Positions 7,157 to 13,246 of a DNA stretch of 13,246 bases are shown here, in pieces. The notes below the pieces were generated by a model. The model did no database searches. It had not been told where the DNA came from and worked only from the letters and a program-made list of their open reading frames with translations. This stretch comes from Oscillibacter sp. Its GTDB lineage: Bacteria; Bacillota; Clostridia; Oscillospirales; Oscillospiraceae. Both the position numbers and the translations under genes were made by a program. How positions within the stretch are numbered: the stretch's first letter is position 1; every line of letters starts with the position of its first letter. The stretch spans positions 23,169 through 36,414 of the forward strand of contig DNFA01000024.1 of NCBI GenBank assembly GCA_003487665.1, read 5' to 3'.

Positions 7157-7183
7157 GGCGGGGCACGCGGGCCCCGCCCTACG
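7157..7183 (+). repeat. Dispersed palindromic repeat unit, inverted end
   Basis: A perfect 8-bp stem GGCGGGGC (7157-7164) / GCCCCGCC (7171-7178) with a 6-nt loop, ending CCCTAC, the reverse complement of the GTAGGG that opens the other units. It faces the 7113 unit, so the pair may form one larger inverted element. Confidence 0.6.
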
Positions 7184-7204
7184 GGACGGTATGTTGAACC
7201 GCGT

Positions 7205-7275
7205 GTAGGGGACGGCGCCCCCGACGTCCCGCCCTTGTCATTCCGAGCCGGTGTTCGCACCGGCTCGGAATGACA
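7205..7275 (+). repeat. Dispersed palindromic repeat, copy B, with a perfect 40-nt hairpin
   Basis: Bases 7205-7264 are the direct-repeat partner of 4648-4707 (54/60 identical). The 3' half is a perfect hairpin: an 18-bp stem, TGTCATTCCGAGCCGGTG (7236-7253) with its exact complement (7258-7275), closed by a TTCG loop. No T-tract follows. An apparent ORF start at 7270 falls inside it and is not used. Confidence 0.8.
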
Positions 7276-7350
7276 GGAAGCACCGCCGCGCTGCACGCCA
7301 TGCACGCCGCGTCCGCTCCTTCATATACTGGAGCAGGGGAGGGATATACC

Positions 7351-7512
7351 GTGCGACGATATGGCGGCGGAAGCTGGTTTCTGGGGATCTGCGCGCTGGG
7401 GCTGGGACTGGGCATCCTGATCGCCGCCGTGTTTCCGGTGGGGTGCCTGATGTTTCTGGTGGCGTTTCTGCTGATCGCCTGCGGCGTGGCGTGCTTGCGT
7501 GACAGGAGGTGA
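7351..7512 (+). CDS. Small two-helix membrane protein upstream of spoVM
   Basis: A 53-residue protein starting at GTG 7351, with GGGGAGGG (7336-7343) 7 nt ahead. A longer frame from ATG 7270 would start inside the repeat hairpin and is rejected. It begins MRRYGGGSW, then has two hydrophobic segments (about 9-27 and 31-48) split by a PVG turn, and ends LRDRR. Charges suggest both ends face the cytoplasm. No family is recognised. Its stop TGA (7510-7512) lies inside the AGGAGGTGA ribosome region of spoVM, so the two are almost certainly co-transcribed and translationally coupled. That suggests a role in sporulation, perhaps at the forespore or mother-cell membrane. A CATATACT box (7322-7329) resembles a sigma-E -10 but has no good -35 and lies very close to the ribosome site. 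Confidence 0.7.
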   Translation: MRRYGGGSWFLGICALGLGLGILIAAVFPVGCLMFLVAFLLIACGVACLRDRR

Positions 7513-7516
7513 GAGC

Positions 7517-7591
7517 GTGAAGATCGTGGTGTGGCGTGCGCCCCGCGGCATGCGGGGCATTCTGCGGCGGCTGTTCGGTATCCGGGAATAA
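7517..7591 (+). CDS. spoVM: SpoVM, stage V sporulation peptide
   Basis: A 24-residue ORF. In Bacillus, SpoVM is an amphipathic helix that recognises the convex forespore membrane and anchors the coat ATPase SpoIVA. The peptide reads MKIVVWRAP, then RGMRGILRRLFGIRE. Compared with the B. subtilis peptide as I recall it, M1, K2, P9, G14, I15, R17 and G21 fall at identical positions, including Pro9, which is important for curvature sensing. Basic and hydrophobic residues alternate as in an amphipathic helix. The start is GTG 7517 with a strong AGGAGG (7504-7509) 7 nt ahead. The stop is TAA 7589-7591. It sits between a coupled membrane-protein ORF and a SipL-type gene whose product class binds SpoIVA, which strongly supports the call. 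An odd point is Gly11, where Bacillus has Phe. At this size most gene finders would miss it. Confidence 0.85.
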   Translation: MKIVVWRAPRGMRGILRRLFGIRE

Positions 7592-7614
7592 CCGCCCGCG
7601 CCCGCACATACACT
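7586..7614 (+). promoter_or_regulatory. Sigma-E type sporulation promoter for sipL
   Basis: GAATAAC (7586-7592), a 14-nt spacer and CATACACT (7607-7614). The -10 matches the B. subtilis sigma-E consensus CATACAMT at every position, and the -35 matches KMATATT at 5 of 7. The predicted start near 7621 leaves a leader of about 28 nt with TGAGGG (7635-7640) before the ATG at 7649. It overlaps the spoVM stop codon. Mother-cell expression would suit a coat morphogenetic protein. Confidence 0.7.
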
Positions 7615-7648
7615 GGTGACAAACCGTGGAAATGTGAGGGCTATAACT

Positions 7649-9127
7649 ATGGAATGTGGTTTACAGTGGAAGGACATCACCTGCTGGGAGGACGCCTCCC
7701 GGCTGACGCTGACCCATGAGGAGACGCTGGAAACAGCCATCGCCGACTACTGCCCGGACATGGGGCGCGTGGTGGAGACGGCGGGGCAGCTGTGTCTGCG
7801 CTCCATCGTGCCGCAGGGGGACGGGGTGGAGCTGCGGGGCACCATACAGGTCACGGTGCTGTATACCTCGGAGGAGAGCGTCGGTCTGCGCAGCCTGACG
7901 CAGAGCGTGCCCTTCACCTGCTGGGGCGAGAGCCGCCCGCTGGCGGCCTGTCAGGTGCTGTGGGCGGAGGGACGGCTTCTGCTGTGCGAAGCGCAGGCGC
8001 TGACGCCCCGCCGCCTGTCCCTGCGCATCATGCCGGAGTGGACGGTGTGCGGCTACCGCTGCGGCACGCGCCGCCTGTGCGTGGGCGCGGACGACGATCC
8101 CTTCCTGCGCCTGCGGCGGCAGGAGCGGGAGCTGTGCCTGACGGTGTCCATGGCGGAGCGGGAGTGCTCCGTCACAGGCGAGGCGGCGGTGCCGCCCGGC
8201 CAGCCCGCGCCGGAGGATCTGCTGCTGTGGCGGCTGTATCCGCAGGTGGGCAGCTGCCAGCTTGTGGGCAATAAGCTGCTGGTCAAGGGCGACGTGACCC
8301 TCTCCGCGCTGTACCGCTGCCAGCAGCAGAAGCTGCATACATACACGGCGGTGCTGCCCTTCTCCCAGATCGTGGAAAGCCCCTCCGGCGGCGAGGAGGG
8401 CGAGGTCACGGTCTGCCCGCAGCTGCTCTGCGGCGAAGCGCGGCTGCTGCGGGGCGAGGAGTCCTCCGGCTTCGCCGTCTCCGCCGAGCTGCGGCTGCTG
8501 GTGCGCATCACCCGGCGCGAGACGGTGGCCTGCGTCGCCGACCTGTACAGCATCCGATGCGCCGTGCAGCCGGACACCGAGCCGGTGTCCCTTCCCCCGG
8601 CGCAGGAGCGCCCCACGCGGCAGGAAGCGGCGGCGCATCTGGACTTCGGGCGGCAGCGCCCCTTTGTGTACGTCACCGACGTGAGCTGCGCGCCCGCCGC
8701 GGCGGAGGACGGCGCGCCCTGCGCCGCCGTGCGCATGCAGCTGCTGTATCTGGACGAGACGGAAGCCCCCGCCGTCACCGAGCGGACGGCGCAGCTGCCG
8801 CTGCGGGACGGCGAGACGTGTACCCGCTGCGGCGCACCGGAGGTGGCCTTCACCGGTACCGGCTGCGACCTGCGGCAGGCGGTGTCCGTAACGCCCGCCG
8901 CCGGGGAGCCGGCGGTGCTGACCACCGTCACCGCCGTGCAGACCGTGCCGGAAAGGGAGGAGGGGCGCCGCCCCTCGCTGGTCATGCGGCGGCTGGCGGC
9001 GGACGAGACGCTGTGGGACGCGGCGAAGCAGTACCGCACCGACGAGGAGCTGATCCGCGCGGTAAACCAGCTGACGGAGGGCGAGGTGCCGGACAAAATG
9101 CTGCTGATCCCCCGTATGCGCCCGTAG
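7649..9127 (+). CDS. sipL: SipL-like spore coat morphogenetic protein (DUF3794/SPOCS repeats plus LysM)
   Basis: A 492-residue protein. In Clostridioides difficile, SipL is a mother-cell protein that binds SpoIVA through its LysM domain and is needed to place the coat on the forespore, standing in for Bacillus SpoVID. Here three DUF3794-like beta segments can be seen. The first is about 23-125, with VELRGTIQVTVLYTSEE and SVPFTCW. The second is about 163-300, with LVKGDVTLSALYRCQ and AVLPFSQIVE. The third is about 325-430, with VRMQLLYLDE. A LysM domain ends the protein (443-492: DETLWDAAKQYRT, NQL, KMLLIPRM). ATG 7649 with TGAGGG 8 nt ahead is preferred to GTG 7616, which would precede the predicted transcription start. 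No signal peptide is seen, as expected for a cytosolic mother-cell protein. It follows spoVM by 57 nt. A generic DUF3794/LysM coat protein is the alternative. Confidence 0.85.
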   Translation: MECGLQWKDITCWEDASRLTLTHEETLETAIADYCPDMGRVVETAGQLCLRSIVPQGDGVELRGTIQVTVLYTSEESVGLRSLTQSVPFTCWGESRPLAACQVLWAEGRLLLCEAQALTPRRLSLRIMPEWTVCGYRCGTRRLCVGADDDPFLRLRRQERELCLTVSMAERECSVTGEAAVPPGQPAPEDLLLWRLYPQVGSCQLVGNKLLVKGDVTLSALYRCQQQKLHTYTAVLPFSQIVESPSGGEEGEVTVCPQLLCGEARLLRGEESSGFAVSAELRLLVRITRRETVACVADLYSIRCAVQPDTEPVSLPPAQERPTRQEAAAHLDFGRQRPFVYVTDVSCAPAAAEDGAPCAAVRMQLLYLDETEAPAVTERTAQLPLRDGETCTRCGAPEVAFTGTGCDLRQAVSVTPAAGEPAVLTTVTAVQTVPEREEGRRPSLVMRRLAADETLWDAAKQYRTDEELIRAVNQLTEGEVPDKMLLIPRMRP

Positions 9128-9140
9128 CCGCCTTTGGGTG

Positions 9141-9169
9141 TTGTCACGGGCGGCGGGATTTGCTATAAT
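9141..9169 (+). promoter_or_regulatory. Sigma-A type promoter of comEC-holA-rnmV
   Basis: TTGTCA (9141-9146), a 17-nt spacer and a perfect TATAAT (9164-9169), with extended -10 TGC (9161-9163). The predicted start near 9176 leaves about 28 nt to the comEC ATG. Confidence 0.82.
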
Positions 9170-9203
9170 AGAATACGACTACGACCGGGGAGGAGAGAGA
9201 ACC

Positions 9204-11477
9204 ATGCGCGTTTTGGCTACCATAGGGTTCTCCTTCTCCACCGGCGTCTTTCTGGCGGCGCTGCTGCCATGGGACGGCTGGCAGCTGTACGCCGCCGCAG
9301 GCGCGGCGCTGCTGGCGCTGGTGTGGCTGCTTGCGGCGCGGAGGAGCACCTGCTTCCGCCGGGGACTGCTGATCCTGCTGCCGCTGGCGGTGTCGCTGGC
9401 GTATTTTGCCGGGTATCGGTATCTGGTGCAGCGGCCGGTGGAGCAGCGCTGCGGCGCGGTGTCGCCCTTTACCGCCACGGTCTGCGACTGGCCGCAGGAG
9501 ACGGAGCGGGGCTGTAGGATCACCGTGAAGCTGGACGGCTATCCCGGCGCCAGAGCCGTGCTGTACGGCGAGTCGGAGCTGCTGGACGCCCGGCCGGGCA
9601 ACACCCTTGCGGGCACGGCGCAGTGGCAGTCCGCCGCCCGCATTCACAACAATGAGCTGACCCACTTCACGGCGCGGGGCGTATACGCTCTGCTGTACGG
9701 CAGGGAGGACGTGCAGCTGTCCGAGGGCAGCGAGGGTGCGCTGCGCTGGCTGCCCCAGCGGGCGGCGAAGGCGTTCCGGGAGAGGATCGCCGCCGTGTGG
9801 GACGATCCGCGGGTCAGCGGCTTCCTGACGGCGGAGCTGACCGGCGACAAGTCCGCCATGGACGAGGGGGACTATCTGGCCATGCAGGAGACGGGTCTGG
9901 CGCACCTGTTCGCCGTGTCCGGCCTGCACTGCGCCTTTCTGGTGACGCTTCTCTCGCTGCTGGTGTCCCGCCGCCGCAGACTGCTGTGCGCCGTGACCAT
10001 CCCGGCGCTGCTGTTCTACATGGTGATGGTGGGGCTGTCACCCTCGGTGGTGCGGGCGTGCATCATGCAGATGTTCCTGCTGGTGGCGCCGCTGTTCCGG
10101 CGGAACAGCGACCCGCTGACCAGTCTGGCCGCAGCGCTGCTGGTGATCCTGCTGGCCAACCCCTTTGCCGCCGCCAGTGTCAGCCTGCAATTGAGCTTTT
10201 CCGCCACGCTGGGCATGGTGCTGCTGTCGCCCCGGCTGTACCGGGGGCTGACCGGTTGGTATAAGGGCAAAAACCGCGTGCTGCGCCACGGGCTGTGCTT
10301 TGTGATGGCGAATCTGGCGGCGACCCTCAGCGCCGTGGTGTTCACCGCACCGCTGACGGCCTATTACTTCCGCATTTTCGTGCTGGTAGCACCTCTGTCC
10401 AGCCTGCTGGCAGTCCCGGCGGCGGGCTGGAGCTTCATGACCGCCTTTGTGACGGCGCTGCTGGGCTTTGTGTGGCTGCCGCTGGCGCGGATACTGGGCG
10501 CGCTGGCGTGGGTGCTGGTTCGCTATATCCTGCTGGTGGCGGAGTGGCTCATGGGCTGGCGCTACCACGCCATTTATTTCACCGATCCCTACCCGCTGTA
10601 CTGGCTGCTGTTTGTGTACACGGCCTTTATCGGCTGCACCGTGACCCCGGACGGGCGGCGGAAATACGCGGTGGCCTCCGTCCTGTCGGCGGTGACGCTG
10701 ATAGCGGCCATCTGGGTCAACCAGCAGTCGTACCGGTACGGCGCACTGTCGGCGCTGGCGCTGGACGTGGGGCAGGGGGAGAGCGTCATCCTCTGGTCAC
10801 AGGACGAGACGGCGCTGGTGGACTGCGGCAGCAGCAACACCTATAAGGATCCCGGCGGGACAGCCGCCGATACGCTGCACAGCATGGGCGTCACAAGGCT
10901 CTCCGCCGTGGTGGTGACCCACTATCACGCCGACCACACCAACGGGCTGTACGAGGTGCTGCGCCGGGTGCCGGTGGACAAGCTCTACCTGCCGGATATC
11001 GAGGACGAATACGGCGTGCGGGAGCGGCTCACCGCGCTGGCGGAGGAAAAGGATGTGCAGGTGGTCTGGGTAACGGATACGGTGACGTGCCCGCTGGGAC
11101 AGGCTGTCCTGACGGTCTATCCGCCGGTGAAGTCCGGCGGCGACCTGAACGAGCTGGGGCTGACGGCACTGGCCACGTCCGGGGACTTCGACCTGCTGAT
11201 CACCGGCGACATGTCCGGCTCCACCGAGCGGAAGCTGGCGGAGACGTATCCGCTGCCGGATGTGGAGGTGCTGGTGGTCAGCCACCACGGCTCCCGGTAC
11301 AGCAGCGACATACGGTTTTTGAAGGCGGTGACGCCGGAGGCGGCGGTCATCAGCGTGGGCGATAACAGCTACGGCCACCCGTCGGAGGAAACGGTGCAGC
11401 GGCTGCTGGCGGTGGGCGCGGAGATCTGGCGCACCGACCGGCAGGGGAACATCCGCATCACGGTAAACGGAGGATAA
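9204..11477 (+). CDS. comEC: ComEC/Rec2 family DNA internalisation protein
   Basis: A 757-residue polytopic inner-membrane protein. In competent bacteria ComEC forms the channel that passes single-stranded DNA into the cell, and its metallo-beta-lactamase-like domain is thought to degrade the other strand. N-terminal helices (about 5-75) lead into a DUF4131/OB-like segment (about 80-200). The competence domain starts near 215, with LTGDKSAMD and the hallmark LFAVSGLH (about 235-242), followed by many hydrophobic helices to about 510. The C-terminal domain has ALDVGQGES (about 517-525), THYHADHTNG (about 570-580), ITGDMSGS and VSHHGSRYSS (about 691-700), so metal ligands are intact. ATG 9204 follows AGGAG (9191-9195); the longer frame from 9138 would start upstream of the transcription start and is rejected. 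Many non-competent Clostridia keep this gene. Confidence 0.95.
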   Translation: MRVLATIGFSFSTGVFLAALLPWDGWQLYAAAGAALLALVWLLAARRSTCFRRGLLILLPLAVSLAYFAGYRYLVQRPVEQRCGAVSPFTATVCDWPQETERGCRITVKLDGYPGARAVLYGESELLDARPGNTLAGTAQWQSAARIHNNELTHFTARGVYALLYGREDVQLSEGSEGALRWLPQRAAKAFRERIAAVWDDPRVSGFLTAELTGDKSAMDEGDYLAMQETGLAHLFAVSGLHCAFLVTLLSLLVSRRRRLLCAVTIPALLFYMVMVGLSPSVVRACIMQMFLLVAPLFRRNSDPLTSLAAALLVILLANPFAAASVSLQLSFSATLGMVLLSPRLYRGLTGWYKGKNRVLRHGLCFVMANLAATLSAVVFTAPLTAYYFRIFVLVAPLSSLLAVPAAGWSFMTAFVTALLGFVWLPLARILGALAWVLVRYILLVAEWLMGWRYHAIYFTDPYPLYWLLFVYTAFIGCTVTPDGRRKYAVASVLSAVTLIAAIWVNQQSYRYGALSALALDVGQGESVILWSQDETALVDCGSSNTYKDPGGTAADTLHSMGVTRLSAVVVTHYHADHTNGLYEVLRRVPVDKLYLPDIEDEYGVRERLTALAEEKDVQVVWVTDTVTCPLGQAVLTVYPPVKSGGDLNELGLTALATSGDFDLLITGDMSGSTERKLAETYPLPDVEVLVVSHHGSRYSSDIRFLKAVTPEAAVISVGDNSYGHPSEETVQRLLAVGAEIWRTDRQGNIRITVNGG

Positions 11478-11479
11478 CC

Positions 11480-12526
11480 ATGGCAACAGAGAAAAACGAA
11501 AAGCTCCCCGGCTACGAGGAGCTGCACCGGCAGGTGCAGTCCGGCAGCGTGGGGAATGTCTATATTTTCCAGGGAGAGGAGACGTACCTCATGCAGCAGG
11601 CGGTGGCGGAGCTGCAGGCGCTGCTGGTGCCGCCGGGCTTCGAGGAGTTCAACTACCACCGGCTCAGCGGCAAGGGGCTGACGGTGCAGGAGGTGACCGA
11701 GGCGGTGGAGGCCATGCCCATGATGGCGGAGCATACCTTCGTCACCGTGACGGATATGGACATCTTCAAGCTGGACGAGCCCCAGCGCACCGCGCTGACG
11801 GCGCTGCTGGGGGATTTCCCGGAGTACTGCACGCTGGTGTTCCTGTACCGGCAGATACCGTATAAAAAGGATGCGCGGCTGAAGAAGCTGGCGTCGGCGC
11901 TGGCGGAGCACGCGCAGGAGATCGAATTCGCCCAGCAGGGGCAGCAGAAGCTGTTCCGCTGGGTGCGCCGCCGCTTTGCCGCCATGGATAAGGAGATCGA
12001 TGACAACGCGGTGGAGCACCTGCTGTTCACCTGCGGCAGCCTGATGGACGGCCTGGTGCCGGAGATCGCCAAGATCGGCGCCTACGCCAGGGGAAAACGG
12101 GTCACGGTGGCGGATATCGACGCGGTGGCGGACCCGGTGCTGGACGCGGAGGTGTTCCAGATGACCGACGCGGTGGCCGCCGGGAAATACGACAGGGCGG
12201 CAGAGCTGCTGGCGGAGCTGCTGCGGATGCAGGAGGAGCCCATCCGGATACTGGCGGCGCTGGGCAAAATGCTGCGGCAGCTGTACACGGCGCGGCTGGC
12301 CATCGACGGCGGCAAGGATCGGGTATGGCTGAAGGATCTGTGGCGCATGAAGTCCGATTATCCGGCGCGGAAGCTGCTGGATTCGGCGCGGAACGTGGGG
12401 CGGGACTGGTGCCGCGAGGCGGTGAAGCGCTGTCAGGTGCTGGATCGCCGGATGAAAAGTGAGCGGAACATGGACAGCGAGGGGGAGCTGAAGCTTCTGC
12501 TCATGGAATTGGCAGGTGCGCGATGA
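11480..12526 (+). CDS. holA: DNA polymerase III subunit delta
   Basis: A 348-residue clamp-loader subunit that opens the beta sliding clamp for loading onto primed DNA; the Bacillus orthologue is YqeN. The N-terminal AAA+-like domain has GNVYIFQGEETYLMQQAV (starting near residue 23) and the typical delta segment PYKKDARLKKL (about 129-139). A helical middle domain and a C-terminal collar domain follow, with EEPIRILAALGKMLRQLY (about 252-269) and MKSDYPARKLLDSAR (about 289-303). Delta lacks a working Walker site, and none is seen here. The length is normal. It starts 2 nt after the comEC stop, using GGAGG (11469-11473) inside the end of comEC, and overlaps the next gene by 4 nt. The comEC-holA order is common in Firmicutes. 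Confidence 0.95.
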   Translation: MATEKNEKLPGYEELHRQVQSGSVGNVYIFQGEETYLMQQAVAELQALLVPPGFEEFNYHRLSGKGLTVQEVTEAVEAMPMMAEHTFVTVTDMDIFKLDEPQRTALTALLGDFPEYCTLVFLYRQIPYKKDARLKKLASALAEHAQEIEFAQQGQQKLFRWVRRRFAAMDKEIDDNAVEHLLFTCGSLMDGLVPEIAKIGAYARGKRVTVADIDAVADPVLDAEVFQMTDAVAAGKYDRAAELLAELLRMQEEPIRILAALGKMLRQLYTARLAIDGGKDRVWLKDLWRMKSDYPARKLLDSARNVGRDWCREAVKRCQVLDRRMKSERNMDSEGELKLLLMELAGAR

Positions 12527-13104
12527 AGCCCCGCGTCCGCGAGGTCATCGTGGTGGAGGGACGCTACGACAGAAACACGCTTTTGCAGGCGGTGGATGCC
12601 TCCGTGGTGGAGGTGGGGGGCTTTGCCCTGTTCAACGACCGGGAAAAGATGGCCTACCTCCGGGCGCTGGCCGAAAAGCGGGGGCTTATCCTGCTGACCG
12701 ATCCGGACGGAGCGGGCTTTGTGATACGCAGCCGTCTGAAAAGCTGCCTGCCGCCGGATAAAATAAAGCAGGCGTATGTCCCCGACGTGTACGGCAAGGA
12801 GCGTCGAAAGAAAAAAGGGGGGAAGGAGGGCAAGCTGGGCGTGGAGGGCATGAAGCCGGAGGTGCTGGTGGAGTGCCTGCGCCGGGCGGGCGCCACGTTC
12901 GAGGGGGAGGACGCGCCCCGGCAGGCGGCGGGGCTGACCAAGGCCGACCTGCTGGAGAAGGGGCTGGTAGGCGCGGGGAGCGCCGGCAAGCGGCGGGCGT
13001 TACAGGACAAATTGGGGCTGCCCGCCCGCCTGACAGCCAACGGTCTGCTGGAGGCATTAGACTTGCTTATGACACGCGAGGAATTCGACGCACTGTTCAA
13101 GTAA
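12523..13104 (+). CDS. rnmV: Ribonuclease M5 family protein (TOPRIM plus DUF4093)
   Basis: A 193-residue protein. RNase M5 matures the 5S rRNA precursor, in Bacillus with ribosomal protein L18 as cofactor. The N-terminal TOPRIM domain shows EVIVVEGRYDRNTL (catalytic Glu12) and LTDPDGAGFVIR (Asp60 and Asp62). The linker around KLGVEGMKPEVLVECL (about 106-121) corresponds to the family's GVEHA-type segment and opens the DUF4093 C-terminal domain. The C-terminus TANGLLEALDLLMTREEF is typical. Residues about 91-105 form a dense Lys/Arg/Gly patch (KERRKKKGGKEGK) that may contact RNA. Asn38-Asp39 replaces the usual glycine-rich region after GGFAL, a minor departure. ATG 12523 overlaps the holA stop in an ATGA junction; translation is probably coupled. 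No 5S gene is in the window, and no intrinsic terminator follows the stop codon. Confidence 0.88.
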   Translation: MKPRVREVIVVEGRYDRNTLLQAVDASVVEVGGFALFNDREKMAYLRALAEKRGLILLTDPDGAGFVIRSRLKSCLPPDKIKQAYVPDVYGKERRKKKGGKEGKLGVEGMKPEVLVECLRRAGATFEGEDAPRQAAGLTKADLLEKGLVGAGSAGKRRALQDKLGLPARLTANGLLEALDLLMTREEFDALFK

Positions 13105-13131
13105 AAAGTTAGAAAAAAGTTAAAATTTCTC

Positions 13132-13160
13132 TTGCATTTTTTGCAGCTGTGTGCTATCAT
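13132..13160 (+). promoter_or_regulatory. Promoter of the tRNA-Arg gene
   Basis: TTGCAT (13132-13137), a 17-nt spacer and TATCAT (13155-13160), with extended -10 TGC (13152-13154). It has the same -35 and spacing as the rpmE promoter. The predicted start near 13166 is about 17 nt before the mature tRNA. Confidence 0.75.
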
Positions 13161-13182
13161 AAATAAGCTGTCTGAGAGACAC

Positions 13183-13246
13183 GCGCCGTTAGCTCAGCTG
13201 GATAGAGCGTCTGGCTACGGACCAGAAGGCCGGGGGTTCGAATCCC
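13183..13246 (+). tRNA. tRNA-Arg (anticodon ACG), 3' end cut by window edge
   Basis: The acceptor strand GCGCCGT is followed by TA and the D-arm GCTCAGCTGGATAGAGC. The anticodon arm is TCTGG-CTACGGA-CCAGA, with anticodon ACG at 13217-13219. A variable region and GGGGG-TTCGAATCCC of the T arm follow. The wobble A is expected to be edited to inosine, reading CGU/CGC/CGA. The last bases, including the 3' acceptor strand, lie beyond the window, so that pairing cannot be checked. Confidence 0.95.

Noticed and set aside
5147..7166. Two long - strand frames opposite the surface protein locus
   Set aside because: They are antisense shadows: the + strand has a ribosome site, a signal peptide and repeat motifs, and the - strand products show no recognisable features.
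7322..7329. Sigma-E promoter (CATATACT) in front of the 53-codon membrane gene
   Set aside because: The -10 is good, but no acceptable -35 is found 13-16 nt upstream, and the predicted start would be at the edge of the ribosome site. It is kept only as a remark on that gene.
7179..7622. Several overlapping frames on both strands in the 7180-7620 region
   Set aside because: They cover repeat units or the opposite strand of the small sporulation genes and have no ribosome sites. Only the 7351 and 7517 frames have strong sites and sensible products.
9127..9154. Terminator between sipL and comEC (GCCGCC / GGCGGC)
   Set aside because: The 6-bp stem has a 16-nt loop and no T-tract, and it overlaps the comEC -35, so it is not convincing.

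Overview
The window looks like chromosomal DNA from a high-GC, spore-forming member of the Clostridia, most likely a gut Oscillospirales/Oscillospiraceae-type bacterium. This is inferred from the gene families: AddA, RNase M5, HflX, the short spore-coat peptide SpoVM, a SipL-type DUF3794/LysM coat protein and a SipW-type exported protein. Strong AGGAGG-like ribosome sites and extended -10 promoters fit the same group. Every recognised gene is on the + strand, and no species is claimed.

Left part (1-4620), housekeeping. The C-terminal two thirds of the recombination helicase-nuclease addA enters from the left edge. It is followed by rpmE (zinc-type ribosomal protein L31), which has its own promoter and a strong intrinsic terminator. 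Then comes a two-gene unit: hflX (ribosome-associated GTPase) overlapping a YigZ/IMPACT-family gene. The hflX -35 box appears to lie inside the rpmE terminator.

Middle part (4621-7350), accessory. A large secreted-protein locus of visibly lower GC is flanked on both sides by short palindromic, REP-like repeats. The gene begins with a SipW-type signal peptide and a TasA/camelysin-like domain, and continues as a beta-helix-like repeat region. A net +1 frame change near 5909-5920 splits it in two. It has a good promoter, a roughly 120-nt structured leader and a strong terminator. A 60-nt direct repeat (54/60 identical, with one compensatory stem change) lies on each side of the locus.

Sporulation cluster (7351-9127). 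A 53-codon two-helix membrane protein is followed, with its stop codon inside the next ribosome site, by a 24-residue ORF recognised as spoVM. A sipL-like gene follows (DUF3794/SPOCS repeats plus a C-terminal LysM). A convincing sigma-E-type promoter precedes sipL. SpoVM anchors, and SipL binds, the coat ATPase SpoIVA, so this reads as a basement-layer coat module.

Right part (9128-13246), housekeeping. An extended -10 promoter drives comEC/rec2, holA (DNA polymerase III delta) and an RNase M5 gene, all tightly packed. A separate promoter then precedes a tRNA-Arg(ACG) gene that runs off the right edge.
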